Under the pieces are notes generated by a model. The model was given only the letters and a program-made list of their open reading frames with translations, did not search any database and was not told where the DNA came from. The position numbers and the translations under genes were made by a program. Positions 32,372-42,374 of a DNA stretch of 64,000 nt are shown one piece after another. Source of the DNA: Branchiostoma floridae (lineage: Eukaryota; Chordata; Leptocardii; Amphioxiformes; Branchiostomatidae); NCBI RefSeq assembly GCF_000003815.2, contig NW_023365779.1:361383-425382 (forward strand), given 5' to 3'. Within the stretch, counting starts at the first letter, position 1. The number at the start of each line of letters is the position of its first letter.

Positions 32372-32740
32372 CCTCTTTTTTCATTAGTACTATAATAATT
32401 ATCATAATCATTATTGAATGGGCCAACTACTCTCTCTTTGCCACCAGTGGCTGAATTATGAGAAGCTTACAATAGACGGGGCTGAATTGCAAGGGTCTGT
32501 ATACATGAACGTAGCAGTTGTGAAGGGTTCCTTAACATGCTTAGCGTGTGCCCCTCCTCAAAGCATGACCTCCATTTAACGTCCTATCTGAGGGACGGCC
32601 CTAATCAAAGCTAAGTACTCGTTTCCACTCGGCTGAAGGGAGGAAAGTCGTGTTAATTGCCCTTCTCAAGGACAGCGGATTTGAACCCGGGACCTCTGGG
32701 ACAATGAGACAAATACCCCGCCGTTACGCCACATGACCAC
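32372..32740 (-). mobile_element. tRNA-derived SINE, minus strand
   Basis: On the minus strand the A box TGGCGTAACGG (32721-32731) and B box GGTTCAAATCC (32677-32687) have tRNA-like spacing. They are followed by a body containing ACACGACTTTCCTCCCTTCA and GAGTACTTAGCTTTGATTAG plus GGCCG, then an A-rich end near 32372. The body matches the SINE at 63097-63577 (ACACGACTTTCCTC, GAGTACCTAGCTTCGGCTAG), so the two share a core domain. Transcription would be by RNA polymerase III. Confidence 0.8.
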
Positions 32741-32810
32741 ACAGGAAGAAAAGCTGATATTTCATGCTATGATACACGACTGTGTGTTCAATAGCTGCTT
32801 CTAACATGTT

Positions 32811-33158
32811 CAGGGCTCGAAATGCAGGTCCTGCATATGCAGGTTAGTGCAGGTAGAATTGGAGCTGTGCAGGTATTTCTGGTGTCTACCTGCACCTAAC
32901 CTGCACTAGTCCATGTAATGGGTCTTATACATTGATGTCATATGATGTAAGTGTATAATGGATTGTTATTAGCTGCATTGACTGTTACCATCTATTAGAT
33001 ATTAAAAAATAATAGCAATTATTAAGGTTCCTGAACAATTTTGATATGATCCATATTTCCAGAGTGGTGCAGGTAAAATTTGTCTCAGACTGGTGCATGT
33101 AATTTTCCATGTTACCTGCACCAGTGCAGGTATGCAGAAAATAGTATTTCGAGCCCTG
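32811..33158. mobile_element. CAGGG-ended MITE, CCTGCA subfamily, full length
   Basis: The ends are CAGGGCTCGAAAT and ATTTCGAGCCCTG. TGCAGGT or ACCTGCA recurs about ten times near the two ends in both orientations. The scaffold AATTGGAGCTGTGCA aligns with AATTGGAACTGTGCA of the GTGCACCC subfamily at 17148-17483. Flanking pentamers do not match, so the target duplication has decayed. Confidence 0.8.
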
Positions 33159-33304
33159 AATGATCCAGGATTGATCGCCATGGAAACGTGGCCTACAGGA
33201 ATGATGGGACGTCTCGGCGCCCCCGGCTCACGGACAAATTAATCCGGCTTCGCTTTTCCACCTCGCCGGTCAAACCATTCCTCACCCACCCTGGTCGACT
33301 TCCA
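33159..33304. other. Short GC-rich unique stretch
   Basis: Locally GC-rich sequence between a MITE and a satellite, without a supported exon. Confidence 0.3.
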
Positions 33305-34060
33305 GAAGTTTCTACGCCTTCAATCATGTAACACATGGTGTAGGCAGTCTCTTTGTCTCTGTATGCACAGTTTCAGCACTGGCGGAATCTTACAAATAAC
33401 AGATGCATGGTGTAGAATTTCTGTACACACAGTTTCAACACTGGGAGAATCTAGTACATAACAGATATGAAAGAAGATGCATTCTGTCCACAAAAGTAAT
33501 GTCAGCAGAAGGGGGTCTACTTCCAAAAGTTTATATGCCTTCCATCATGTAACACATGGTGTAGACAGTCTTTTCATCTCTGTACGAACAGTACAATTTT
33601 GGAAAAAAAAAGATTTATTGGAAGATGCACTGTGACTGTCGCGTGTCAGATATCACGTAATGCATGGCGCAGAAAGTCTCTTTATCTCTGTACACACAGT
33701 TTCAGCACAGGCAGAATCTTGCAAGTAACAGATCCAAAGAAAGATGCACTGCAAATGTCTAGGAAGTTGGTGCCAACAGAAGCTACACTGATGCATGTTT
33801 TCCACACATACCATCACATGATACATGATATAGAACATAATATGTAGATACGTATGCGTATACAATACAATACGATACGTATGCGTATACGATACAATAC
33901 GATATGTATGCGTATACGATACGATACGTATACGATATGTACATACAGTTTCGGCACTGAAGGGACCTTACAAACTACAGATCCAGATATTACAAACTGT
34001 CTAGGAAACTAGTAACAGCAGAAGCTATACCGATGCGTGGTGAACAAAAGAGGATCTGCT
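33305..34060. repeat. Diverged tandem repeat (about 115-150 bp) with inner GTATGCGTATACGATAC array
   Basis: Units share TTCCA.AAGTTT.TA..CCTTC, ATCATGTAACACATGGTGTAG, CTCTGTA..CACAGTTTCAGCA and AATCTTACAAATAACAGAT. About 33846-33945 is a short array of GTATGCGTATACGATACAAT-like text. Confidence 0.75.
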
Positions 34061-34640
34061 CATACTTCAGTTAGAGGAACTTCGTCTTATAACCTGTATA
34101 TCACTTGCTTTGCCTTAGATAGTTTGTATCTTATGTTCATGGGGTTTGCCACAACCCAACCATTGTAATGTAACGCTATTGGAATAAACGATGGAAAAAA
34201 AGATGACCTACAGAAAAGGACTCTACAACAGAACTGAGTCAGCTTACAGACGTGTCTCATGTGTCAGAGACTGTCATACTTCTTGTATAGGACTGTCAAG
34301 CCATAGTCAATTGATGCTGTGGAGCTGATATCAATTAGGATTTTACCATGGTCATTACTGAATAATGGAGGCCATTTACACAGTTTCAGGAAGCGGTTAA
34401 ACCATTTCTCACTCCATCCTGGTTGGCTTCCAGATGATTCTACACCTTCCATCACATAGTGCACGCTGTACACAGTTTCTGGTGGTTAAATACAGTCAGA
34501 GTTAAAAGAAGACAGATGCCATGTACAGTCTTTACAGGTTCATTATACAGAGGAAATTCCCCTAGCTCTTTTCAATAATCACAATGAACAGTGGAAGAAA
34601 GCTTGACATCCTACCCAAAGGACTTTGACCCATTCCAGTA
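34061..34640. other. Diverged edge of satellite field
   Basis: About 34370-34480 weakly repeats the preceding satellite (CCATTTCTCACTCCATCCTGG, TTCTACACCTTCC). No gene is supported. Confidence 0.4.
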
Positions 34641-36361
34641 GGAAACATGATACTGTACGTGGGTGCTATCATTGGTATTGAACAGCTATAACAGTGCTTA
34701 TGACACAGTCACAGTTATAATCCCCATTCTATTTGAGCTGTAAAGGCCAAAATATTTGTTAATAATGAGCCTATTGCTTAACAGTTATGTGCTGTCCTTG
34801 TTACTAAACAGTTAGATGTACCCAGATGATATCCTTGTACCCAGTACACCTTTAATCTATCATAATGTTGCTGTTATGTTTGCTGTTTTGTTTGAGCTAT
34901 AAATTCAATAGATTTGTCATCATGAGCAAATGCTGAACTGCTAGGTGCTGTCCGTAGTACTAACCATTTGGCTGTACATAGATAATATCTTGTACCCAGC
35001 AAACCTTTAATCAGTTTTCCCTATGATACAGACAAAGTTATATTCCCTGTTTTGTAAGAGCTGTAAAGTCAATAGATTTCTTATCATGAGACAATGCTTA
35101 ACAGCTATGTGCTGTCCTTGGTACTAAATAGTAAGCTGTACATAGATGATATCTTGTACCCAGTAAACCTTTAATCTGATTTCCTGTGATACAGTCACTG
35201 TTATGTTTCCTGTTTTGTTTGAGCTATAAAGTCAATAGATTTGTTATTGTGAGCCCCTGCTTAACAGTTAGTTGCTGTCCTTAGTGCTGACCATTAAGCT
35301 GTATATGGATGATATCCTGTACCCAGTAAACCTTTAATCTATGATACAGTCACAGTTGCATCCCTTACCCATGATTTGCTGTACATAGCTGATATCGTGT
35401 ACCCAGTAAACTATTATACTATAATACAGTTACAGCTACAAAAGCAGTTTTATTTGAGCTATAAAGTCAATAGATTTGTTGTTAGCCTGTGCAAATCATC
35501 AATATGTTGTCCTTGATACTGACCAGTTGGTATTGACCAGTAAGTTGTATATGGATGCTATCTTGTACACAGTAATCCTTTATCAGTTTTCCCATTACTT
35601 ATTTGATTTCACTTATGATTTGGAGTTATATTAGGATTAACGTTGTACAATTGATTTGCCTTATCTTGTCTTAGTTAAATTGCGTTATTCTTTGTCGATT
35701 CTTGCTGTGTTACCATTTCTTTAATTTTATGTTGTCATTGATTATTGTTATGTATGTACGGGGTTCCCCCCAGGGATCTTTGAAAAACGCCAGCCAGGCG
35801 ACATGTACCCCTGGATAAATAAATAAACAAACAAACAAACAAACAAACAATATGATACAGTCACAGCTACAGTGATCCCAGTTTTTTTGTTTGAGATGTA
35901 TCAAATAAAATTATGATCAGCCTTCCCTATGATACGTTCACCGTTATATTCCCCGTTATGTCAGAGCTCTAAAGTTAATAGATTTCTCATTGTGAGCCGG
36001 TGCCAAACAGCTAGGTGCAGTCCTTGGCAGTGAATGGTTAGTTGTATATGGATAATATCTTGTAAAGCTTATATCAGCCAATGATACAGACACAGCTACA
36101 ATACCAGAGCTCCAAAGTTAATAGATTTGATACTGTACGCGGGTGCTATCATTGGTATTGACCAGCTATAACAGTGCTTATGACACAGACACAGTTATAT
36201 CCCCAGTTTTGTTAGAGCTCCAAAGTTAATAGATTTGTTATTGTGCGCCAATGTTTTACAGCTAGGTGCTGTCCATGGTACTGAACACTTGTTGTATATG
36301 GATGCTATCTCGTACCGAATAAACCTTTAATCTATCCTACGTATGATACCGCCACAGCTAC
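34641..36361. repeat. About 160-bp satellite
   Basis: Units contain AACAGCTATGTGCTGTCCTT, GTACATAGATGATATCTTGT, ACCCAGTAAACCTTTAATC, ATGATACAGTCACAGTTATA and GTTTTGTTTGAGCTATAAAG. They recur at roughly 150-170 bp. A retroelement tail is inserted at 35594-35850, and the 23-bp array at 36362-36630 has expanded from one segment of the unit. Confidence 0.9.
35594..35850 (+). mobile_element. 5'-truncated retroelement tail ending in (AAAC)n
   Basis: This 257-bp stretch interrupts the satellite phrase TTTATCAGTTTTCCC|TATGATACAGTCAC at 35593/35851. It ends with GGATAAATAAATAAAC and a (AAAC) run. It therefore looks like a 5'-truncated non-LTR retrotransposon with a short-repeat tail. There is no coding sequence from which to name the family. 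Confidence 0.6.
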
Positions 36362-36630
36362 AATCCCAGTTTTGTCTGAGCTACAATCCCAGTTTTGTTT
36401 GAGCCACAATCCCAGTTTTGTTTGAGCCACAATCCCAGTTTTGTTTGAGCCACAATCCCAGTTTTGTTTGAGCCACAATCCCAGTTTTGTTCGAGCCACA
36501 ATCCCAGTTTTGTTCGAGCCACAATCCCAGTTTTGTTCGAGCCACAATCCCAGTTTTGTTTGAGCCACAATCCCAGTTTTGTTCGAGCCACAATCCCAGT
36601 TTTGTTTGAGCCACAATCCAAGTTTTGTTT
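36362..36630. repeat. 23-bp minisatellite, about 11 copies
   Basis: AGCCACAATCCCAGTTTTGT plus TTG or TCG repeats at 23 bp. The same phrase occurs once per unit of the surrounding 160-bp satellite, and that unit's next phrase (TTTGAGATGTATCAA) resumes at the right edge. Confidence 0.95.
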
Positions 36631-36960
36631 GAGATGTATCAAGATAGAATCTTGATCATGTTTCCCCATTACACAGTTATATCCCCAGTTTTGTTAGAGT
36701 TAATAGATTTGTTATTGTGCTTGGTGCTCCCCCCGAGTTTAGTACCGATGTGATCATGTCCATTAACCTTCCCAGCCTTTCCTTTATCACCTCCATCAAC
36801 AAAAGGAACTTTCTGGACTGATGTTGATAGACGGATGGCCACGAGGGAGCGCTTCTGGTTACGTGCACCGTGGAGCAAATAAAATAATTGGCTAACGTTC
36901 ACTGGTCGGGGTAATAGCCTGCTGGTTGTTAAAGGACAACAGATTTTACTACCCTGTTTC
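36631..36960. other. Unique island with ambiguous open frames
   Basis: About 36720-36870 is open in several frames on both strands with protein-like text, for example minus-strand KFLLLMEVIKERLGRLMDMI. Since competing frames look equally plausible, no exon is called. Confidence 0.3.
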
Positions 36961-37169
36961 ACTTCTGGGATGGCAGTTATGTTATGGGCTACACTAATTC
37001 ATTTTACTCATTCCCAGATCTATGAAAATAATATCTGAACTGAAAAATTCATTGTGACAGTCATGAAAAAAATGTCTGAGAGGGCAGTTATGTTATGGGC
37101 TACTCTAATTCATTTTCCCTGTTCCAAGATATCTAAAACAATAAATCTGAACTGGAAAAATGATGGCAG
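36961..37169. repeat. Degenerate copies of the 38.6-kb exon-bearing block
   Basis: GGCAGTTATGTTATGGGCTA and TATCTGAACTGAAAAAT-like text occurs twice (about 36970 and 37083) before the gap. It resembles the region around the proposed exon at 38601 (AAGTCTGAACTGAACAGT). Confidence 0.45.
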
Positions 37170-37775
37170 NNNNNNNNNNNNNNNNNNNNNNNNNNNNNNN
37201 NNNNNNNNNNNNNNNNNNNNNNNNNNNNNNNNNNNNNNNNNNNNNNNNNNNNNNNNNNNNNNNNNNNNNNNNNNNNNNNNNNNNNNNNNNNNNNNNNNNN
37301 NNNNNNNNNNNNNNNNNNNNNNNNNNNNNNNNNNNNNNNNNNNNNNNNNNNNNNNNNNNNNNNNNNNNNNNNNNNNNNNNNNNNNNNNNNNNNNNNNNNN
37401 NNNNNNNNNNNNNNNNNNNNNNNNNNNNNNNNNNNNNNNNNNNNNNNNNNNNNNNNNNNNNNNNNNNNNNNNNNNNNNNNNNNNNNNNNNNNNNNNNNNN
37501 NNNNNNNNNNNNNNNNNNNNNNNNNNNNNNNNNNNNNNNNNNNNNNNNNNNNNNNNNNNNNNNNNNNNNNNNNNNNNNNNNNNNNNNNNNNNNNNNNNNN
37601 NNNNNNNNNNNNNNNNNNNNNNNNNNNNNNNNNNNNNNNNNNNNNNNNNNNNNNNNNNNNNNNNNNNNNNNNNNNNNNNNNNNNNNNNNNNNNNNNNNNN
37701 NNNNNNNNNNNNNNNNNNNNNNNNNNNNNNNNNNNNNNNNNNNNNNNNNNNNNNNNNNNNNNNNNNNNNNNNNNN
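37170..37775. other. Assembly gap (N run)
   Basis: 606 ambiguous bases. It lies inside a duplicated block, which probably caused the assembly failure. Open frames across it are meaningless. Confidence 1.
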
Positions 37776-38600
37776 AGGGGAGTTAGTGGAATGTCACTTC
37801 GGGGGGAGACGAAACAGCATCTGGAGCCGCGGTTCGGGGTGTAAATCCCACAGTCAGGTGCAGGACTGACAGGTTTAATGGTACCGGTCATACTGCACTG
37901 ATGTAGTAATGAAACGGTGCCGGAAAAGGTTTACTGGTCATACTGCAGAATGAAGTAATGAAACGGTGTCAGAAAGTCACGAAGGGAGGGGGGGGGGTGT
38001 GTATCACTCATGGGGGTACAGGGGTGGAATTATCAGAAGTAGGTCACATTGACAATGGGGTTTATGATTTAGAGGTTTCAGTAATACAGGCCATATCCTT
38101 ACTGCAGATCATGAACCCTGCAGGATATAAACTTAAGGTTCTTAGACAATATAAACTTAAGGTTCTTAGACAAGTCTGTTCTAAAACTGTCTGACACAAC
38201 ATGTATTTAATAGCTCAGATTTCCCCTCAGAATCTGTTTTCATGTCATCCTAGCCAGGGGCAGAACTGACAGGTTTACTGGTGATACTGCAGATGTAGTA
38301 ATGAAACGGTGTCAAAAAGGCGAGGGGGGGGGGGCAAACCTAAGGACCTGGAAATAATTGGTCTGATCGAAGGATTTACAGCAGAACACATGTCGGTGTA
38401 AGATTATCAGAACTAGGTCACACTGGGAATGGGGTTTATGATTTAGAGGTTTCAGTAACCAAGCAGGTCATAAACTCACTTTAGATCATAAGCTTAGAGA
38501 ATAAGGGTTCAAATGTAGACATGGAATGTTGACAAAGAACATGAGAAGTTTAAACTTGAATCTGATTGTATCAATTTTTTATCCCAGTATCCCGTCTCAG
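37776..38600. repeat. Duplicated block with a decayed exon copy
   Basis: GAAGTAATGAAACGGTGTCAGA-like text recurs near 37900, 37955 and 38295. About 38338-38460 contains AAGGACCTGGAAATAATTGG, ACAGCAGAACACATG, AGAACTAGGTCACACTG and ATGGGGTTTATGATTTAGAG. This is a degraded copy of the end of the exon at 38601-38774 and its 3' flank, with a stop shortly after the matched codons. Confidence 0.6.
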
Positions 38601-38774
38601 AGAATGAAGTCTGAACTGAACAGTATATATTTTACGCTAGAAACATTCCTAGACGCAGTTAGCACAGACTTCCCCTCATACTTGGTTTCCATTGAACCTA
38701 AGGACCTGGAAATAATTAGAGCAATCCAAGAATTCACAGCAGAACACATGCAGGCTTGGGGTCGTCAGAACTAG
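38601..38774 (+). CDS. Putative terminal coding exon, product unknown
   Basis: After TTTTTTATCCCAG and CCCGTCTCAG acceptor candidates, the frame reads RMKSELNSIYFTLETFLDAV, STDFPSYLVSIEPKDLEIIR, AIQEFTAEHMQAWGRQN and TAG at 38772-38774. With the second acceptor (cut after 38600) the exon starts in phase 0. The alternation of hydrophobic and charged residues suggests helices. A decayed partial copy lies upstream (38338-38400), and the 3' flank is repeated near 45530-45620, so this locus has been duplicated in part. Upstream exons may lie in the gap. The protein family is not recognised. Confidence 0.45.
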   Translation, partial: RMKSELNSIYFTLETFLDAVSTDFPSYLVSIEPKDLEIIRAIQEFTAEHMQAWGRQN

Positions 38775-39023
38775 GTCACACTGAGAATGGGGTTTATGAT
38801 TTGGAGGTTTGAGTAATGCAGGTCGTAAATTCACAACAGCTCATAAACGTAAACATACCGTAGATAATAAACATAAACACACCGTAGATAATAAACGTAA
38901 ACACACCATAGATAAGGCTTCAGGGTAAGGTCAGGGTTCCTAGACAGGTTATGGACTGGTAAATTTGGAACATAAACAGACGGGCTGGAGGAATGTCAAC
39001 TTGAATCTGACTATATCAATTTA
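38775..39023. other. 3' flank of the putative exon
   Basis: It contains about three copies of a short AACATAAACACACCGTAGAT repeat (38840-38920). No gene is seen. Confidence 0.4.
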
Positions 39024-39151
39024 ACCCCCTGTAGTTGGTGTGTTATGCCGGAGGGCAGTTATACCGGCTATACAGATACAGAAGTTGGTGTGTTATACTG
39101 AAGGGCGGTTATACCGGCTATATAGATACAGATACAGAAGTTGGTGACGTG
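39024..39151 (+). repeat. LINE-tail array, left of the Ngaro insertion
   Basis: Two to three units of GTTGGTGTGTTATGCCGGAG, GGCAGTTATACCGGCTATA and ACAGATACAGAAGTTGGTG are present, the last broken by the Ngaro element and resumed at 44416. Confidence 0.85.
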
Positions 39152-39343
39152 GTGGAAAAATGTCAGTGATGTCATTTTTATTAATTTACGACAACCCCGT
39201 CTCCGGTCTTTGTCTGACCTCCCACGTGGTCACCGCGTGTCCGTCCTTGCCTCTTCACACCTCCGCACACCACACCGGGGCTCTCATTCTGTGTTTCGTC
39301 CGCGGGAAGCGAGGCGCACGGAGACTCGCTCCCCGGTTTTCGA
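39152..39343 (+). repeat. Ngaro split direct repeat A1
   Basis: 192 bp, identical by eye to 43997-44188. It starts GTGGAAAAATGTCAGTGATG and ends CCCCGGTTTTCGA. It precedes ORF1 and presumably contains or abuts the promoter, though no core promoter motif is obvious. Confidence 0.95.
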
Positions 39344-39373
39344 GCTTTGGTCAGGGATTTCCCCCTTTCCGCG

Positions 39374-40708
39374 ATGGCAAAGCCTAAAGTTTGTTCAGTC
39401 TGCACGATGCCAGTCAGGGGTCATCGAGGGCCGCATGGTCGTGGCAAGTGTACGGCGGGTCTCTCCCCGGGCTCAGACAACAACTCGGACAGCCTTGAGG
39501 AGAGGGTCCGCCGGTCCCTAAAAAAGCTGAAGAGAGACAGCAAGGCCAAGGAGCTAGCCAAAGGACTCTGGTCGGAGGCCAGCGAAGAGGAACGGGCCCC
39601 CACCGCGAGGGACTTGCGGGAAGACGACGACCTTGCTGACAGGGTCGATAAAACCCTGGATGAAATCTTCGGGAAGAAACCGAGGAAGCGTTCCTCCTCT
39701 CGCCGGAAGGACAGGAAGGACACAAGCCCGTCCTCATCCCGCTCGCGGTCTCCAGACGCCGCCCGCTCACGCCGTCGCCTGAAAAACATCGACGACCTTC
39801 TCGGGAAACGACCGGTCTCGTCACGGAAGCGTTCTTCCTCCGACTCAACAACGAGCTCCACGTCCCGGTCCCGGTCAACAGACGGCTCCCGCTCCCGACG
39901 CCGCCGCAGCAACGACCACAAAGGCCACAGACGCCGACACCGGTCAGCTCACCGCCGACGGCACAGCTCGGACTCGAGGTCTTCATCTTCTCCACGCCGC
40001 CGCCGCCGAGGTAAGAAAAGCGGTCGCACCAAGACCATTAACGATTCCGCGTCTAGTCGGGTAAAAATCGAGTGGCCCCACCACCATGTTCACTTCCCTG
40101 GCAAGGGCAAGGGGGGCGATGGGTGTGTGACGTATGACGATCTATCAACATCCATGTTTGTGCACGGCTTCGTCAAAAATCTCTTGGAGAAAAAACACGT
40201 CAAGCGGTCTGTTCGGAGCAGACTCGAACACTTATCGGATCTAATGTTTGATGCTGCTTATTACGATTGGGGCATTGTGAGGGAGACACATGCTTCTGTG
40301 TTGTATGCTATGGAGAATGGCACAATCTCCTGGTCTAGCTCTAAGGAGACAATAGATAACACCAGGGAGAGGTCCTATCGCGCCCAGGCGGGTGTATCCC
40401 ACCCTCCCGCCGCGCCACGGGCTCAAGCGCGCTCGACTGCTAGGGACCCCAACAGGCCACGCTGGTGCGAGGCGTACCAGCACGGGAACTGTCAGCAGGG
40501 GCCGGAACACTGGGACCCGCGCTGGGGACAGGTTAAGCATATCTGTTGCATGTGTCTTTTAGTCCGACGCGTGGAAGAGGAACATCCCAAGACTGAGTGC
40601 CGACATGGCCCGAGATCCTTTCGTCAGCCCCCTGGTGACAACACAAGGCGAGCCGCCGGTTTCTCTTCACAGCCGGGTGCCACTGGCACCGGGGGAGGAC
40701 ATTATTGA
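39374..40708 (+). CDS. Ngaro ORF1, Gag-like RS-rich protein
   Basis: This is the putative nucleocapsid protein that would package the element RNA. The frame is open from ATG at 39347, but the Met at 39374 (GCGATGG) has better context and starts MAKPKVCSVC. A Cys/His motif (CSVC..GHRGPHGRGKC) opens the protein, as in the Gag of many DIRS-order elements. A long Arg/Ser-rich basic region follows (roughly residues 105-220), then a conserved-looking middle (FVHGFVKNLLEKKHV, LSDLMFDAAYYDWG). A second Cys/His cluster lies near the C-terminus (WCEAYQHGNC, HICCMC, HPKTEC), probably zinc-binding. ORF2 overlaps its last 104 nt in the +1 frame. A consensus splice donor CGAG|GTAAGA lies inside it at 40010/40011. 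Function is inferred from position and motifs. Confidence 0.85.
   Translation: MAKPKVCSVCTMPVRGHRGPHGRGKCTAGLSPGSDNNSDSLEERVRRSLKKLKRDSKAKELAKGLWSEASEEERAPTARDLREDDDLADRVDKTLDEIFGKKPRKRSSSRRKDRKDTSPSSSRSRSPDAARSRRRLKNIDDLLGKRPVSSRKRSSSDSTTSSTSRSRSTDGSRSRRRRSNDHKGHRRRHRSAHRRRHSSDSRSSSSPRRRRRGKKSGRTKTINDSASSRVKIEWPHHHVHFPGKGKGGDGCVTYDDLSTSMFVHGFVKNLLEKKHVKRSVRSRLEHLSDLMFDAAYYDWGIVRETHASVLYAMENGTISWSSSKETIDNTRERSYRAQAGVSHPPAAPRAQARSTARDPNRPRWCEAYQHGNCQQGPEHWDPRWGQVKHICCMCLLVRRVEEEHPKTECRHGPRSFRQPPGDNTRRAAGFSSQPGATGTGGGHY
40010..40011 (+). other. Predicted splice donor in Ngaro ORF1
   Basis: CGAG|GTAAGAAAA is a near-consensus metazoan donor. It splits the codon GGT after its first base. Joined to the acceptor at 42427/42428, the codon becomes GGG (Gly) and the reading frame continues into ORF3. 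Confidence 0.55.
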
Positions 40709-42374
40709 ACTCTATACCGCTGTGGCCCAGACCGGTGTTCCTAATTATATCGGCGCACGAATTCCGGTCAAGACGTCACTCAATATCCCGGTCTGGCGGG
40801 CTTTGTTAGCTAATTACTCCAACACTTCAATACCCGACTTTCTCGAATTCGGCTGGCCGATCAACATTCATCCTGAAAATTACAATTTCCCACACAATGT
40901 GCATCATTCTAATCACCGATCGGCTTTGGATTACCAAGCAGACGTGGACTTGTTTATCGACAAAGAACTCCGCTACGGCGCCATGTGTGGCCCATTTCGT
41001 GCGAACCCATTCCCGTTTCCAGTCTTCCCGGCACCTCTGCAGACGGTAGCAAAACGTGACAGTGACACGCGTCGCGTCGTTGTGGATTTGAGTTACCCGT
41101 CTGGGCAGTCTGTGAATGACGCCATTCCCAAGAACACTTTTTTGGGCGAACCAATTAGTTTAGTGTATCCATCCGTAGATACAATGACTGAGATGATCTT
41201 AGACAAGGGCCGAGGCTGTTTGTTGTTTAAGACTGACCTGCGCAGGGCATATAGACAACTCCCTGTGGACCCCGCGGATTATCGGTATTTATGTTATTGT
41301 TGGCGAGACAATTGGTATATTGACACCCGTGTTTGTTTTGGTCTGCGATCTGCGTCAGTCATGTGCCAGTCAACCACGTCCGCGATCACTTTTATTGAGC
41401 GTGAAAAAGGTTATTCGGTGACAAATTATATCGACGACTTTGGTGGCGCCGAGATCGCACCTCTGGCTCCCGCGGCGTTTGCCAGCTTACAAAGAACAAT
41501 AAACGTATTAGGACTCGAGGAGGCGCCTGAGAAGGCTATCCCACCCTCAACTTGCATGACGTGGCTCGGGATAGAATTTGACACCGTTGAGATGGTCCGC
41601 CGGGTTCCGTCTTTTCGCCTTGAAGAAATCTCCGACTTGGTAGCGCAGTGGCTACTGAAGAGGAAGGCAACCAAACGTGAATTACAGTCCCTCGTCGGCA
41701 AGCTCGTCTTCGTCTCCGCGTGTGTCCCCCCCGGCCGGCTGTTTGTCTCACGTATGTTAGAGTCCTTACGTAAACTCCGTTGTAATCACCACCGATGTCG
41801 ATTATCTCGCGATTTTCGGCGGGACTTGGAGTGGTGGCGCCGCTTCCTCCACGAGTTCAACGGGGTCTCGCTGATCGCGTCTACCGTCTACACCGCACCG
41901 GACGACATCGTCGCAACAGACGCGTGCTCCTCGGGTTGTGGTGCTATTTCCAATGGTCAGTTCTTCCATGCCATGTTCCCTGACTTCGTGCTTCGTAAGT
42001 GTGCCCGCAAGATTCATGTCTTGGAGATGTTGACAATAGTTGTGGCGGCCCGTAAATGGGGCCATCGTTGGGCCGGTTTGACCGTGTTAGTATACTGTGA
42101 TAATATCTCGTGTGTACACGTTCTGAACTCCGGTCGCTCGCGTGATTCGGACTTACTGCAGTGTTCCCGAGAGCTGTGGTTCCTAGCTGCCGTTCACAGG
42201 TTTGAGCTACGCGCTTCACACATCGCGGGCACAGACAACCGTATTCCTGACCACCTGTCGCGCTGGCATCTCTCGGACACACATCGCCAGCAGTTTGAGT
42301 TGTTGACGCGTGATGTAAACACGGTGGAAATTCCGATCTCCCGCGATGATTTCGAGCTTGACCGTCAGTTATAA
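40605..42374 (+). CDS. Ngaro ORF2, reverse transcriptase and RNase H
   Basis: The protein copies element RNA into DNA and degrades the RNA strand. In 589 residues the RT domain shows LLFKTDLRRAYRQLP (catalytic Asp about 211), CFGLRSA and YIDDFGG (catalytic Asp pair 277-278). The RNase H domain shows VATDACSSGCGA (Asp about 439), HVLEML (Glu about 474), VYCDNISCV (Asp about 499) and GTDNRIPDHLSRW. All are intact. Similarity to DIRS/Ngaro RTs is judged from motif style. The ATG at 40605 (GACATGG) lies inside ORF1, and expression could use frameshifting, reinitiation or leaky scanning. The ORF overlaps ORF3 by 29 nt. A spliced RNA using 40011-42427 would remove it entirely. Confidence 0.93.
   Translation: MARDPFVSPLVTTQGEPPVSLHSRVPLAPGEDIIELYTAVAQTGVPNYIGARIPVKTSLNIPVWRALLANYSNTSIPDFLEFGWPINIHPENYNFPHNVHHSNHRSALDYQADVDLFIDKELRYGAMCGPFRANPFPFPVFPAPLQTVAKRDSDTRRVVVDLSYPSGQSVNDAIPKNTFLGEPISLVYPSVDTMTEMILDKGRGCLLFKTDLRRAYRQLPVDPADYRYLCYCWRDNWYIDTRVCFGLRSASVMCQSTTSAITFIEREKGYSVTNYIDDFGGAEIAPLAPAAFASLQRTINVLGLEEAPEKAIPPSTCMTWLGIEFDTVEMVRRVPSFRLEEISDLVAQWLLKRKATKRELQSLVGKLVFVSACVPPGRLFVSRMLESLRKLRCNHHRCRLSRDFRRDLEWWRRFLHEFNGVSLIASTVYTAPDDIVATDACSSGCGAISNGQFFHAMFPDFVLRKCARKIHVLEMLTIVVAARKWGHRWAGLTVLVYCDNISCVHVLNSGRSRDSDLLQCSRELWFLAAVHRFELRASHIAGTDNRIPDHLSRWHLSDTHRQQFELLTRDVNTVEIPISRDDFELDRQL

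Noticed and set aside
36332-36669. Frames of 77-103 residues with a repeated Trp-Asp-Cys-Gly pattern
   Set aside because: Translation artefact of the 23-bp minisatellite.
36677-36868. Helix-like minus-strand peptide
   Set aside because: Competing frames on both strands look equally good and the splice context is unclear.
37054-37891. Long open frames on both strands at 37.1-37.9 kb
   Set aside because: They run through 606 ambiguous bases of an assembly gap.
39414-39995. Antisense frames of 166-193 residues
   Set aside because: They are shadows of the GC-rich Arg/Ser region of Ngaro ORF1.
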